From contig NZ_BBYK01000079.1 in the NCBI RefSeq assembly GCF_001570365.1, forward strand, positions 1 through 62,594: 62,594 nt of DNA. Reading direction: 5' to 3'. Position 1 is the first letter of the stretch. Each line of letters starts with the position of its first letter. Below the pieces are notes generated by a model that was not told the DNA's origin, did no database searches, and saw nothing but the letters and a program-made list of their open reading frames with translations. Source of the stretch: Microtetraspora fusca. GTDB taxonomy: Bacteria > Actinomycetota > Actinomycetes > Streptosporangiales > Streptosporangiaceae. The position numbers were made by a program, and so were the translations under genes. This document shows positions 40,822-49,902 of this stretch, piece by piece.

Positions 40822-41655
40822 TCAGTCGAAGAGGCCGGGCGGCGGCACGGGCGAGATGACCGGTTCGCCGTCCCTGATCGGGGCGGCGCCGGCGACGAAG
40901 TTCGTCAGCTCCCTGCCGTACAGGCAGCGGGCCTGGGTCAGGCCGCCCGCCGCCCGGCGGGTGACCGCCTCGATCGGCAGCTCGGCCGGGGACGCCGCCA
41001 CGATCAGGTTGCCGAAGCGCCGTCCCCGGAGGATGCCGGGCTCGGCCAGCAGCAGCACGTGGCGGAACGCGCCGAGCACGGTGGCGAGCAGCCGCCGGGC
41101 GAACGGCAGGCCCTTCCCGTCGGCCACGTTGATCAGCAGCGTGCCGCCGGGGCGCAGGACCCGCCGCACCTCGGCGAGGTATTCGGCGGTGGCCAGCTCG
41201 GCCGGCATGACCGCGCCGGAGAAGGCGTCGAGTACGAACAGGTCCGCGGACGCGCCGTCCAGCCCGGCCGCGGCCGCCCGCCCGTCGAGCACCCGCACCT
41301 TCAGCCGGGGCACCGACTTCAGCCGGAGCTGCTCGCGGACGAGCCGGACCAGCTCGGCGTCCGGTTCGATCACGATGTGCCGGGAGCCGGGCCGGGTCGC
41401 GGCGAGGTAGCGGGGCAGCGTGCAGGCCCCGCCCCCGACGTGTACGGCGTCGAGCGGCCCCTCGGGGAGGCAGCCGATCACCTCGGCCATCAGCCGGACG
41501 TAGTCGAAGTCGAGGTAGGTCGGATCGGCCAGGTCCACGTACGACTGAGCGACGCCGTTCATGACGAGCATCCACCCGTCCGGCCGGTCGAGGTCCCGCA
41601 GGAGCTCCACCTCGCCATACGTCACGGGATAGCGGCCCTGCGCCGGTTCTCTCAA
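40822..41655 (-). CDS. spermidine synthase-like methyltransferase-fold protein
   Basis: 277 aa from TTG at 41655, which has GGGAG seven bases upstream. A GTG at 41625 would also keep the fold. GVAQSYVDLADPTYLDFDYV and VHVGGGACTLPRYLAATRPG, then VIEPDAELVRLVRE and ASADLFVLDAFSGAVMPAEL follow the polyamine aminopropyltransferase pattern. However, the canonical YDVI-D-substrate loop is altered (LFVLDAFSG), as in actinobacterial fused or orphan SpeE-like proteins. True spermidine synthesis is doubtful. It is divergent from the PBP gene. Confidence 0.85.
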   Translation of the reverse strand: MREPAQGRYPVTYGEVELLRDLDRPDGWMLVMNGVAQSYVDLADPTYLDFDYVRLMAEVIGCLPEGPLDAVHVGGGACTLPRYLAATRPGSRHIVIEPDAELVRLVREQLRLKSVPRLKVRVLDGRAAAAGLDGASADLFVLDAFSGAVMPAELATAEYLAEVRRVLRPGGTLLINVADGKGLPFARRLLATVLGAFRHVLLLAEPGILRGRRFGNLIVAASPAELPIEAVTRRAAGGLTQARCLYGRELTNFVAGAAPIRDGEPVISPVPPPGLFD

Positions 41656-41716
41656 CCTTTTGCTCCCTTTGCGTGGTATATCGGGGGGAGCACTCCGACC
41701 CCCCAGGAGAAACCGT

Positions 41717-43378
41717 ATGCGCAGACGAGCGCTGCTCGCCCTCGTCGGGGTGGTCGTCGCCATCATCGTCACGAGCGTCACCGGGCTCGTTCTGCAGGGG
41801 AAGGACGAGGCCGGGACCGGCCCCCAGACGCGGCTCGTGATCGATGGTTCGACGCCGCCCCCGCCCGCCCCCGACGAGGGACCGGTCGAGGGGCAGGTCG
41901 AGGGACAGGTCGAGGGCACGCCGGAGGAGACGGCCCGCACCTACCTGAGCGACTGGGCGACCGGCGACTACGAGTCGATGCGCGAACTCGTGGACGAGCC
42001 GCCCTCCGGCTTCGCCGACCGGCACCGGCAGCTCGACGACGCCCTCTCCGCCCGGGTCGTACGGCTCACGCCCGGCAAGGTCATCAGGACCGGGGAGCAG
42101 ACGGCCGAGATGCGCTTCACCGGGGCGCGGAAGGTGGCCGGATACGGCGGCACCTGGGACTTCGCCTCGACGCTGCGCCTGGCCGTCCGGGACCTGAGCT
42201 GGAAGGTGCTGTGGACCCCGGCCGTGATGCACCCCGACCTGGCCGAGGGAGGCGAGCTGGTCCGGGTCGACAAGCAGGTGTCCGCCGCGCGGTTCCTCAC
42301 CAAGGAGGGGCACGCGTTCCCGCACGAGAACTACGCCGAGCCGTACCTCGCGGAGCTCGGCACGCGGATCCCGCAGCCGCCCTCCGGCACGGAGGTGGGG
42401 TGGACCATCGAGCTGCGGAACCCGGCCCAGCCGCCCCGGGTCCTGCTGGAGAAGAAGGCGAAGGCGGCGGAGGGGACCAGGACCACGGTCGAGGCGTTCA
42501 CCCAGGCGGCCGCGGCCCGGGCGCTCGACCCCGTCCAGCAGCCGGCCGCGATCGTCGCGGTGCGGGCGTCCACCGGCGAGGTGGCCGCGGTGGCCGACCG
42601 CCTGGGCGGCAGGGAGGCGTTCACCGGGAAGTACGCCCCGGGCTCCACCTTCAAGACGGTCACCGCCGCCGCGCTGCTCGACGGCGGGCTGAACGCCGAC
42701 TCCCAGGTCCCCTGCCCGGCGAAGTACACGATCCCGAACGGGCGGACGATCGACAACTACCAGGACAAGGACCACGGAAGCGTCACGCTCCGGCAGGCGT
42801 ACGCGCTGTCGTGCAACACGACGTTCGCACAGCTCGCGGTGCAGCTCGTGAGCGCCGACCGGCTGATGGAGAAGGCGGCCGCCTTCGGTTTCGGCGCCCG
42901 CCTCGCCACCGGCGTCGGCGGCGCCTGCGGCAGCCTGAATCGACCGGAGAACTCGGACGCGCTCGCGGAGGACTCGTTCGGCCAGGGCACGGTGGAGGCG
43001 AGCACGCTGTGCATGGCGAGCGTCGCGGCGGCCGTGCAGAGCGGCGCCTGGCATCCGCCGCGGCTGCTCCCGGCCGACGTGGCGGAGCGGATCGAGGGGC
43101 ACGCCCAGCCCGCCAGCGTGCCGCTGAACGACACGGTGGTGGCCGGGCTCCGGTCGCTGATGGGCGCGGTGACGACCGAGGGGACCGCGGCCGGATCCGA
43201 GCTGCCCGAGGGCGTCTCCGGCAAGACCGGCACCGCGGAGGACTGGCAGGGCGGCCCGGACCACGCCTGGTTCATCGGATACAAGGGCGACCTCGCGTTC
43301 GCCGTGTTCGTGAAGCACGGCGGCACCGGGCGCAACGCGGCGGTTCCGATCGCCGCGCGTTTCCTGCGTGCCCTGTGA
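41717..43378 (+). CDS. penicillin-binding transpeptidase with NTF2-like (MecA_N) domain
   Basis: 553 aa. A short cytoplasmic start and one membrane anchor (residues 5-26) precede an acidic Pro-rich linker with VEGQ repeats. An NTF2-like domain follows (about 60-180, PEETARTYLSDWATGDYESM), then a dimerisation segment and the transpeptidase. The active Ser lies in GSTFKTV, the SxN is SCN, and the KTG is GKTGTAEDW. The layout resembles MecA/PBP2a and actinobacterial class B PBPs that make cell-wall cross-links outside the membrane. AGGAG lies before the ATG. Low beta-lactam affinity is possible but unproven. Confidence 0.93.
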   Translation: MRRRALLALVGVVVAIIVTSVTGLVLQGKDEAGTGPQTRLVIDGSTPPPPAPDEGPVEGQVEGQVEGTPEETARTYLSDWATGDYESMRELVDEPPSGFADRHRQLDDALSARVVRLTPGKVIRTGEQTAEMRFTGARKVAGYGGTWDFASTLRLAVRDLSWKVLWTPAVMHPDLAEGGELVRVDKQVSAARFLTKEGHAFPHENYAEPYLAELGTRIPQPPSGTEVGWTIELRNPAQPPRVLLEKKAKAAEGTRTTVEAFTQAAAARALDPVQQPAAIVAVRASTGEVAAVADRLGGREAFTGKYAPGSTFKTVTAAALLDGGLNADSQVPCPAKYTIPNGRTIDNYQDKDHGSVTLRQAYALSCNTTFAQLAVQLVSADRLMEKAAAFGFGARLATGVGGACGSLNRPENSDALAEDSFGQGTVEASTLCMASVAAAVQSGAWHPPRLLPADVAERIEGHAQPASVPLNDTVVAGLRSLMGAVTTEGTAAGSELPEGVSGKTGTAEDWQGGPDHAWFIGYKGDLAFAVFVKHGGTGRNAAVPIAARFLRAL

Positions 43379-43511
43379 GACGGATGTTCTACGGCCGATG
43401 TGCCCAGGAGGTAGTAAAACGTTCTCCAGGAGGTTCATTCGACGGGAAAGTCTTCACATTCGACCCCGGTCGTGAGGGAATCGTGTTGTCCCGGCTCAAT
43501 GTGGAGGCGAT

Positions 43512-44792
43512 ATGGACCCGAACGCCGTGCACGACGTTCTCGCCCGGCACCTGCTCGTCGACGGCTTCCGACTGGTGCTCGATCTGGACAGGAGCGCGGG
43601 CTCCTGGCTGGTCGACGCGCGCGACGGCCGGAGATACCTCGACTTCTACACGTTCTTCGCCTCGTCGCCGCTGGGGATGAACCCCTTTGACGACGACCCC
43701 GAGTTCATGGCCCTGCTCGCGCGCGTGGCCGCCAACAAGCCCGCCAACCCCGACCTCTACACCACTCACCTCGCCGAGTTCACCGAGACCTTCCACCGGG
43801 TGCTCGGCGACCCCGAACTGCCGCACCTGTTCTTCGTCGAGGGCGGCGCGCTGGCCGTCGAGAACGCGCTGAAGTGCGCCTTCGACTGGAAGAGCCGCTG
43901 GAATGAGGCCCACGGCCGCCACCCCGGCCTCGGCACCAAGGTCCTCCACCTCACCCGCGCCTTCCACGGCCGTAGCGGCTACACGCTCTCCCTCACCAAC
44001 ACCGACCCGGTGAAGACCGACCGCTTCCCCAAGTTCCCCTGGCCCCGCATCGACGTGCCCGCCGTCCACTTCGGCGACGTGGAGGCCGCGGAGCGGCGCT
44101 CCCTGGCCCAGGCGCGCGACGCCTTCGCCCGCAACCCCCACGACATCGCCTGCTTCATCGCCGAGCCGGTCCAGGGCGAGGGCGGCGACAACCACATGCG
44201 TCCCGAGTTCCTCCAGGCGATGCAGGACCTCTGCCACGAGTACGACGCGCTCTTCATCGTGGACGAGGTCCAGACCGGCGTCGGGCTGACCGGCACCCCC
44301 TGGGCGTACCAGCAGTTCGGCCTGGCGCCCGACATCGTGGTCTTCGCCAAGAAGGTCCAGGTGGGCGGGGTGATGGCTGGCCGCAGGGTGGATCTGGTCC
44401 CCGACAACGTCTTCAACGTCAGCGGCCGGATCAACTCGACCTGGGGCGGCGGGCTGGTCGACATGGTGCGCTCGCGCCGGATGCTGGAGATCATCGAGCG
44501 CGACGAGCTGATCCCGAAGGCCGCGATCATGGGCGAGAAACTGCTCTCCGGGCTGCAGACCCTGGAGGCCGAGGGTCTCGTCGCGAACGCGCGGGGCCGC
44601 GGCCTCATGTGCGCGTTCGACGTGCCCGACCGGGCCGATGTGATCGCCCGGCTGCGCGACGAGGGCGAGGCCGGGGTGCTGGTGCTCCCGTCCGGCGAGC
44701 GGTCGGTACGGCTCCGCCCGGCACTGTCGGTGCAGCCGGACGAGCTGGAGTACGGCCTGGACCGCCTCCGCGAGGTCCTCAAACCGAGCTGA
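43512..44792 (+). CDS. lat: L-lysine 6-aminotransferase
   Basis: 426 aa class III aminotransferase. Diagnostic stretches are YTFFASSPLGMNPFDDDP, FVEGGALAVENALKCAFDWK, FIVDEVQTGVGLTG, the PLP lysine region VVFAKKVQVGGVMAG and INSTWGGGLVDMVR. These match actinobacterial LAT, which converts lysine to 2-aminoadipate semialdehyde for catabolism or, in cephamycin producers, antibiotic synthesis. No beta-lactam biosynthetic gene is in the window, so catabolism is more likely. TGGAGG stands six bases before the ATG. A 133-bp leader follows the PBP gene. Confidence 0.93.
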   Translation: MDPNAVHDVLARHLLVDGFRLVLDLDRSAGSWLVDARDGRRYLDFYTFFASSPLGMNPFDDDPEFMALLARVAANKPANPDLYTTHLAEFTETFHRVLGDPELPHLFFVEGGALAVENALKCAFDWKSRWNEAHGRHPGLGTKVLHLTRAFHGRSGYTLSLTNTDPVKTDRFPKFPWPRIDVPAVHFGDVEAAERRSLAQARDAFARNPHDIACFIAEPVQGEGGDNHMRPEFLQAMQDLCHEYDALFIVDEVQTGVGLTGTPWAYQQFGLAPDIVVFAKKVQVGGVMAGRRVDLVPDNVFNVSGRINSTWGGGLVDMVRSRRMLEIIERDELIPKAAIMGEKLLSGLQTLEAEGLVANARGRGLMCAFDVPDRADVIARLRDEGEAGVLVLPSGERSVRLRPALSVQPDELEYGLDRLREVLKPS

Positions 44793-44804
44793 CCGGGGCC
44801 GGCC

Positions 44805-45020
44805 TCAGTCGCCGGTCGAGTCCCGCCAGCGGCCGATCGCCGCGTTCCGCGACTCCACGCCGAGCTTGGCGTAGATGCGGTTGACGTGGTTCTTCACCGT
44901 CTTCTCGCTGAGGAAGAGGCGCTGCGCGATCTCACCGTTGGAGTGACCCACGGCGATGAGGTCCATGACCTCGGTTTCGCGTTTGCTCAGGCTCAAGCGG
45001 GTGCGGTCGTCGACTCTCAT
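44805..45020 (-). CDS. free-standing LuxR-type helix-turn-helix protein
   Basis: 71 aa, only a GerE/Lux[24 protein letters not shown], then [20 protein letters not shown] and [14 protein letters not shown]. There is no receiver or sensor domain. It is like short single-domain regulators such as GerE or WhiB-associated HTH proteins. It is convergent with lat (12 bp apart), with tRNA-His some 150 bp upstream. It may dimerise through the HTH and act constitutively or depend on expression level. Confidence 0.85.
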   Translation of the reverse strand: MRVDDRTRLSLSKRETEVMDLIAVGHSNGEIAQRLFLSEKTVKNHVNRIYAKLGVESRNAAIGRWRDSTGD

Positions 45021-45143
45021 CCGGCCTCCCGGGCAGAATCAAGATCGCCGAGGCCCCCGCGCGTCCGGCGTAGCGGTCGAGAGCGAGCATAACGCGCATG
45101 GGTCATTTTTGTGGATCATTCGCGTTGCGCCGCCACAAAAGCC

Positions 45144-45171
45144 GACGGCCGGTCCTTTCGGACCGGCCGTC
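45144..45171 (-). terminator. tRNA-His terminator
   Basis: A perfect 12-bp stem (GACGGCCGGTCC and its complement) with a four-base TTTC loop (GAAA in the transcript) lies 5 bp 3' of the tRNA. On the transcribed minus strand it is followed by GGCTTTTG, so it is a standard intrinsic terminator. Confidence 0.9.
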
Positions 45172-45176
45172 TTCCG

Positions 45177-45250
45177 GGTGAGTGATGGGACTTGAACCCA
45201 CGACATCCAGGACCACAACCTGGCGCTCTGCCAGCTGAGCTACACCCACC
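45177..45250 (-). tRNA. tRNA-His (anticodon GTG)
   Basis: The minus strand folds into a cloverleaf: GGTGGGTG pairs with CACTCACC in an 8-bp acceptor stem, the extra G-1:C pair diagnostic of tRNA-His. GTAGCTCAGCTGGCAGAGC forms the D arm. The anticodon loop TTGTGGT sits in the CCAGG stem and gives GTG, which reads CAC and CAU. GTGGGTTCAAGTCCCAT is the T arm. CCA is not encoded. Confidence 0.95.
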
Positions 45251-45325
45251 ATGTCCGCCGCGCTCAGCGGCGTACGAGAAAAGTGTAGCGGTATTTCGGA
45301 GTCGTCATGTCGCACCGCGCGGCGT

Positions 45326-45982
45326 TCACCGATTCGTCACCTCCGGGCCGGCTTCTGCGGCTTCGTCGAGCGAGGCGCGCAGGCCCAGCAGGAGGATGTG
45401 GAGGCCGCCCCGGAACTCGTCCCCGGCGCCGATCTCCCGTGCCCCGTGCGCGGTCTCGGCCAGCAGGGGGTGGGCCTCGGGCGACAGCCGCGCCATCGCC
45501 TCCGTGCCCGCGCCGGACAGCGGCCCGAGGTGGTCCATCTGGATAGAGCCGATCAGATGGCCCAGCAGGCAGCGGAGCGCGACCGCCCGCCGGTCTCCGG
45601 TGAACCCCGCGGCGGTCAGCACGCCGAGGACGGCCTCCGCCCAGCGCAGCACGCTCGCCGAGGTGTGGCGGTGGGTCAGGGTCAGCGGCACGACCTGCGG
45701 GTGTGCGGCGACGGCGTCGCGGGCGCGCTCGACCAGCACCGTGAGTTGCTCGTTCCATGGAAGGTCCGGTGGCGGTGTCGTGTCGACGGCCGAGAGCACG
45801 AGATCGACGACGAGCCCCTCCAACTGCTCGCGGTCGCTGACGTAGCGGTACAGCGACATCGTGCCCAGGCCGAGCCGGACCGCGACGGCGCGCATCGAGA
45901 GCGCGGCGAGCCCGTCGTGGTCGATGACCGCGAGGGCGGCGGCGGCGATGTCCGTTTCGGAGAAGGAGCGGGGTCGGGGCAC
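45326..45982 (-). CDS. TetR-family regulator
   Basis: 218 aa from GTG. The HTH is ALAVIDHDGLAALSMRAVAV, then GLGTMSLYRYVSDREQLEG. The C-terminal domain resembles TetR_C actinobacterial types. There is no Shine-Dalgarno and the gene starts close to a palindromic operator, so it may be leaderless. Two GCGTA-N5-TACGC sites lie between it and a divergent thioredoxin-fold gene, so self-repression and repression of that gene are likely. Confidence 0.9.
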   Translation of the reverse strand: MPRPRSFSETDIAAAALAVIDHDGLAALSMRAVAVRLGLGTMSLYRYVSDREQLEGLVVDLVLSAVDTTPPPDLPWNEQLTVLVERARDAVAAHPQVVPLTLTHRHTSASVLRWAEAVLGVLTAAGFTGDRRAVALRCLLGHLIGSIQMDHLGPLSGAGTEAMARLSPEAHPLLAETAHGAREIGAGDEFRGGLHILLLGLRASLDEAAEAGPEVTNR

Positions 45983-45991
45983 GAGTTGACA

Positions 45992-46036
45992 GCGTACAAC
46001 ATACGCTCATAACGTCCGTAGGCGTACGTCATACGC
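45992..46036. promoter_or_regulatory. paired TetR operators GCGTA-N5-TACGC
   Basis: GCGTACAACATACGC (45992-46006) and GCGTACGTCATACGC (46022-46036) are 15-bp sites with perfect 5-base arms, spaced exactly 30 bp (about three helical turns). They fill the 73-bp divergent promoter of the tetR and thioredoxin-fold genes, so cooperative binding of two dimers on one DNA face is likely. Confidence 0.8.
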
Positions 46037-46055
46037 CTACGGAGAGGAGAGGGCG

Positions 46056-46652
46056 TTGGCGCGATACGGGGGTCCCGGACGGATCACGGCAGGCGCGACG
46101 ATCACGCAGCGGTGGTGGACCGCCGTCTCGGGGGAGGCGGTCCCGATCCCGGACGCCGACCGGCTGGTCCACCTTCAGTTCCGGCGGTTCGCCGGCTGTC
46201 CCGTCTGCAACCTGCACCTGCGCTCGGTGGCGGCGCGGCACGACGAGATCGCGGCCGCGGGCGTGCGCGAGGTGGTGGTCTTCCACTCGACGGCGGAGAC
46301 GCTGCGGCCGCATACGGCGGAGCTGCCGTTCGCGGTCGTCGCGGATCCGGGCAGGCGGCTGTACCGCGAGTTCGGCGTCGAGTCCGCGCTCCGCGCCCTG
46401 CTCGACCCGCGTGTCTGGGGCCGGGTGGTGTACGGAGTGCTCCGCGATCTCGGTCCCGTCCTGCGCGGGCGGCGGCCGGCGCCGTCACTCAATCCCGAGG
46501 GCGGGCGTCTCGGGCTGCCGGCCGACTTCCTGATCGCACCCGACGGCCGCGTGGTCGCGGTGAAGTACGGCGACCACGCCTACGATCAGTGGCCGGTGGA
46601 CGAGATCCTCGCGCTCGCCCGTGCGGAGCGCGAGGACCCGGCCAGGACCTGA
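46056..46652 (+). CDS. AhpC/TSA-like thioredoxin-fold protein
   Basis: 198 aa from TTG with a GGAGAGGAGA tract before it. The redox motif CPVC lies in RFAGCPVCNLHLRSVAARHD. VVVFHSTAETLRPHTAELPF, VVADPGRRLYREFGVE and GLPADFLIAPDGRVVAVKYG are the other peroxiredoxin-like blocks. The CxxC is unusual for a peroxiredoxin and suggests thiol-disulfide oxidoreductase activity. It is divergent from, and probably repressed by, the TetR protein. It may respond to an electrophile or oxidant. Confidence 0.87.
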   Translation: MARYGGPGRITAGATITQRWWTAVSGEAVPIPDADRLVHLQFRRFAGCPVCNLHLRSVAARHDEIAAAGVREVVVFHSTAETLRPHTAELPFAVVADPGRRLYREFGVESALRALLDPRVWGRVVYGVLRDLGPVLRGRRPAPSLNPEGGRLGLPADFLIAPDGRVVAVKYGDHAYDQWPVDEILALARAEREDPART

Positions 46653-46659
46653 GAACCGG

Positions 46660-47256
46660 TCAGTCGGTGGAGACGGCCTCGGCGACCTCGCGTGCCGTGG
46701 CCGTGTCGGGGCCCGGCGGCGGCACGAAGACGGCCGCGCGGTAGTAGCGGAGCTCCCGGATGCTCTCGGTGATGTCCGCCAGCGCGCGGTGGCCGCCCTG
46801 TTTCTCTGGGGAGGCGAAGTAGGCCCGCGGGTACCACCGGCGGGCCAGCTCCTTGATGGAGGAGACGTCGATCATGCGGTAGTGCAGGAAGCCGTCCACG
46901 AGCGGCATGTCCCTGGCGATGAACGAGCGGTCCGTGGCGATCGAGTTGCCGCACAGCGGGGCCTTCTTGGGCTCGCGGATGTGGGTCCGGATGTACTCCA
47001 GGACGATGGTCTCCGCCTCCGCCAGCGTCACCCCGGTGGGAAGGGCGCTCAGCAGACCCGAGGTGGTGTGCATGTCGCGCACCACCTCGGACATCTGGGC
47101 CAGGGCCTCGGGCGGGGGCTTGATGACGACGTCCACGCCCTCGTCAAGCTGGTTCAGCTCACCGTCGGTGACGATACAGGCCACCTCGACGAGCGCGTCA
47201 CGGCCGAGGTCGAGCCCGGTCATCTCACAGTCGATCCAGACCAGCAGGTCAGTCAT
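46660..47256 (-). CDS. orn: oligoribonuclease
   Basis: 198 aa, the usual length. DEDDh exonuclease residues are in [15 protein letters not shown] (Asp, Glu), [15 protein letters not shown] (Asp) and [16 protein letters not shown] (His, Asp). FPRAYF-like [17 protein letters not shown] is typical of Orn. It degrades 2-5 nt RNAs and pGpG left from c-di-GMP, in the cytoplasm. It is convergent with the thioredoxin-fold gene. Confidence 0.96.
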   Translation of the reverse strand: MTDLLVWIDCEMTGLDLGRDALVEVACIVTDGELNQLDEGVDVVIKPPPEALAQMSEVVRDMHTTSGLLSALPTGVTLAEAETIVLEYIRTHIREPKKAPLCGNSIATDRSFIARDMPLVDGFLHYRMIDVSSIKELARRWYPRAYFASPEKQGGHRALADITESIRELRYYRAAVFVPPPGPDTATAREVAEAVSTD

Positions 47257-47278
47257 GGGACCCAGAGTAGTAGGGCGT

Positions 47279-48301
47279 TCAACTCACTTGGAGGGAGTCC
47301 ACCACCTGCTGGAGCACCGACTGGTCGAGATTGTCGGGCACCGAGGCGTAGACCAGGGCCGGCTGCTGCCCCGCACCCCGGTCCACCAGGATGAACGCGC
47401 CCTTCTCCGTCTTGAACTTCCAGCCGTTGCGCTGGGACTCCTCGGTGAAGTCCATCTCGAACTCGGTCATCCAGGCGTCGCGGCCGCTCACCTTGATCGC
47501 CTTGTTGCTCACGATCTTGCGCGTGTGCTGGGGCGAGTAGAAGAACGGCTCGTACGCGGCCAGCACCCCGCTGGTGAGGTTGCGCAGGTCCTGCGGGCCG
47601 CTGTACGGGAAGAACTCGGGCAGCGGAGCGGCGAAGACCGAGGCGACCCAGTCGCCGTTCTTGCCGTCGAAGTTCTGCTGGGAGAGGGCCTCGTAGCCGC
47701 TCGACCACAGCGGCATCCTCTGGTTGTTCGGGTTGTTGATGTCCGCCGCCTTCGGCACCGCCCACGGGTCGCCCGGGAAGGCGTACGACAGTCCGGTGAC
47801 GGGGTCGGAGATCCGGCCGTCCGACGGCTGCGGCAGCTCGGGGAGCTGCTGCGCGGGCGGCTCCGTCTCCTGGGGAGGGACGGTGTGGTCGAGCGGGGGC
47901 GCCGTCGTCTCCGTGTTGGTCCCTGCGACCGCGCCGCCGCTCTGGCCGCGGAAGAGGAACAGCCCGGCGGCGGCCACCAGGGCGAGCACGATGACGACCG
48001 AGAGCCCGCCCAGCAGCCATGGCCACGGTGACGACTGCTTCGGCGGCGGCGTCCCGAAGCCGGGGAGGGGGTACTGGGCGGTCTGGGGCGCGGAGCCCCA
48101 CTGCGGGCCGCCGGCCTGGGTCGGGAAATCGCCTTCGTTGCCGCCCTGCGCGCCGCCGGGAACGGTCTGCCCGGCCTCCGGCTGGGCGCCGCCCGGCTGC
48201 TCCCTGGAATGCGTCGCGTCGGTCCACTGGGACCCGTCCCACCACCGCAACAGAGGAGAGCCGTACGGATCCGGATACCAGCCGGCGGGCGTCGTCGTCA
48301 T
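47279..48301 (-). CDS. DUF2510 membrane protein
   Basis: 340 aa from ATG at 48301. The DUF2510 motif [20 protein letters not shown] begins the protein. A Gln/Gly/Pro-rich cytoplasmic stretch, one hydrophobic segment (about residues 95-118, [20 protein letters not shown]) and an outer Thr/Pro/Glu linker lead to a folded extracellular domain of about 190 residues. DUF2510 is an actinobacterial N-terminal module of unknown role. It lies 22 bp upstream of orn on the same strand. Confidence 0.87.
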   Translation of the reverse strand: MTTTPAGWYPDPYGSPLLRWWDGSQWTDATHSREQPGGAQPEAGQTVPGGAQGGNEGDFPTQAGGPQWGSAPQTAQYPLPGFGTPPPKQSSPWPWLLGGLSVVIVLALVAAAGLFLFRGQSGGAVAGTNTETTAPPLDHTVPPQETEPPAQQLPELPQPSDGRISDPVTGLSYAFPGDPWAVPKAADINNPNNQRMPLWSSGYEALSQQNFDGKNGDWVASVFAAPLPEFFPYSGPQDLRNLTSGVLAAYEPFFYSPQHTRKIVSNKAIKVSGRDAWMTEFEMDFTEESQRNGWKFKTEKGAFILVDRGAGQQPALVYASVPDNLDQSVLQQVVDSLQVS

Positions 48302-48410
48302 GCGGGCCACATTAGCAATCCCGCATCTGTTCATGAGATTGCCGGAAAACGTCGGCTTTCTGTGATGTTGCTGTCAGTTCGCGGGAAAGTGCGGTCAAAT
48401 CGCGGTCACC

Positions 48411-48528
48411 CGGGCGCGCCGTTTCAGCACCGGAGTTCAAGCACCAGGGTTCACGCAGCGGGTTCACCCACCGTGTTTCCGCACGGTGTTGCTGCAGGTG
48501 TTTCCGCAGGTGGTGTCCGCATCGGGTT
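48411..48528. repeat. degenerate short repeats, no gene
   Basis: CACCGTGTTTCCGCACGGTG (48472-48491) contains a hairpin-like stem. GTTTCAGCACCGG occurs at 48422-48434, and the related GGTTCAC, TTTCCGCA and TTTCAGCACCGG recur through to 48537. Spacing is irregular. It lies between the DUF2510 start and the 3' end of the pseudokinase gene. Possible roles are terminator or promoter structure. Confidence 0.4.
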
Positions 48529-49902
48529 TCAGCACCGGTACGAGAAGGACGCCTTGTCCTGGAGCGGCTTTCCCGAGGCGGTCGGCGACAGGACGCGCAA
48601 CGTGGCCACGCCCTTGAAACGGCCGGACCCCGTCACCTCCCAGCGCAGCGGGAGCTCGACCGACGTGTCCCCCGAGAGCACGTTCTGCTCGCGCTCCGGC
48701 ATCCGCACGCCGTCGCTGCGCAGCCAGACGTACCGGATGCTGCCCGCGCCGCCGTTGGTGGTCACCGTGCCGACGAGCGTGGCCGTGCCGTCGCAGGCGA
48801 TCGCCTTCTTGGGGCCGCGCACGTCCACCTTCTCGGCCAGCACGTCCGCGGCCGGCTGGAAGCGCAGCCACAGGATGACCACCGCGAGGAGTATGGCGAG
48901 GAGCACCGATCCCGCCCACGCGCCCCGCCGGCCGCGCCGCCCACCGCGCCGCCCACCGCGCCGCCCACCGCGCCGGGCCGGCCCGGCGCTCCGGTCCACA
49001 TCGCCGGCGAACTGCGTGGTCGTCCCGGAACGCCAGATCTGCGCCGCCGTCGTGTCGGCGGGAACGCCGGGACCGAAGCGCATGACGACGTCGTCCGCGG
49101 CGGCCGTACCGGGGATCCCCAGCAGGGTGACGGCGTCACCGATCTCGTCCGCCGCCGGGGCGGGTTCCGGAGCGGCCGAGGACCACAGGTGGAGCGTGCG
49201 GACCAGCGGCTCCCTGGTCGTGTGGCTCTGGGTGATCGGGTCGCCCACGGCGAGGAGGACGTCGCGGGCGGCGGCGAGCCCGTGGGCCGTGGCGACCGCC
49301 GCCGCGCGCTCGAACAGGCCGGCCGAGCCGTCGTCCGCCCAGCTCGCGGCGAGCCCCCTGGCGAGCTCGGCCCAGGCCGCGACGTCCCGCTCCGGCGACG
49401 CGGGCGCACCGCGCAGCGCCTGCAGCAGGCCGCGCTCCGCGAGCAGGGCCGTGCCGTCCCCCGCGATCACGATCGTGCCGGGGTGCGGCGCGCCGTGGGC
49501 GAGCCCGGCCGCGTGCAGGTCGAGCAGGGTCCGCGCGGTGTCGGCCAGGATCGCCGCCACCGCGCCGGAGCCGGGGGAGGGGACGCCCCTGCGGTACACC
49601 TCGGTGAGCAGGTCGGCGAGCGCGGGAACGGGCGCGCCGTCCGTGATGAGCCAGATGTCGCCGCGCGCGGTGACGAGGTCGGCGACCGGGAGCAGCCCGG
49701 TGCTTCCGGCGAGGTGGCGGTCGGCGGTCACGGCGGCGACCAGCCGTTCGCGGGCCGCGGGCGCGGCCACCAGGGCGGGGTCGAACCGCAGCACGCCCGA
49801 TGGCGTTCCGGCGGGGGAGACCGCCTCGCTCCAGATGCCGATCTCGCCGGACCGGGCGCGTCCGGTCAGCCGGTGCCCCGCGACGGAACCGCCGTCATCC
49901 AT
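48529..49902 (-). CDS. membrane-anchored pseudokinase-like protein
   Basis: 457 aa. The first 230 residues follow a kinase C-lobe pattern, with LHAAGLAHGAPHPGTIVIAG where active kinases have an HRD catalytic loop, so the catalytic Asp is missing. No Gly-rich loop or DFG is visible. A basic linker GRRGGRRGGRRGRR is encoded by three 12-bp repeats (48934-48969). One membrane helix follows (about 330-350), then an extracellular Ig-like domain ending in a Cys pair (KKAIACDG and SFSYRC). It starts next to the Ser/Thr kinase stop. It may be the partner of that kinase. Confidence 0.75.
   Translation of the reverse strand: MDDGGSVAGHRLTGRARSGEIGIWSEAVSPAGTPSGVLRFDPALVAAPAARERLVAAVTADRHLAGSTGLLPVADLVTARGDIWLITDGAPVPALADLLTEVYRRGVPSPGSGAVAAILADTARTLLDLHAAGLAHGAPHPGTIVIAGDGTALLAERGLLQALRGAPASPERDVAAWAELARGLAASWADDGSAGLFERAAAVATAHGLAAARDVLLAVGDPITQSHTTREPLVRTLHLWSSAAPEPAPAADEIGDAVTLLGIPGTAAADDVVMRFGPGVPADTTAAQIWRSGTTTQFAGDVDRSAGPARRGGRRGGRRGGRRGRRGAWAGSVLLAILLAVVILWLRFQPAADVLAEKVDVRGPKKAIACDGTATLVGTVTTNGGAGSIRYVWLRSDGVRMPEREQNVLSGDTSVELPLRWEVTGSGRFKGVATLRVLSPTASGKPLQDKASFSYRC

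Noticed and set aside
43379-43511. Riboswitch in the lat leader
   Set aside because: I could not find a conserved aptamer pattern. Two AGGAGG-like motifs and purine runs are not enough.
43512-44792. lat as evidence of a cephamycin cluster
   Set aside because: No other beta-lactam biosynthesis gene is in the window, and lat is common in lysine catabolism.
48411-48540. CRISPR-like array
   Set aside because: Repeats are short, degenerate and irregularly spaced, and no cas gene is present.
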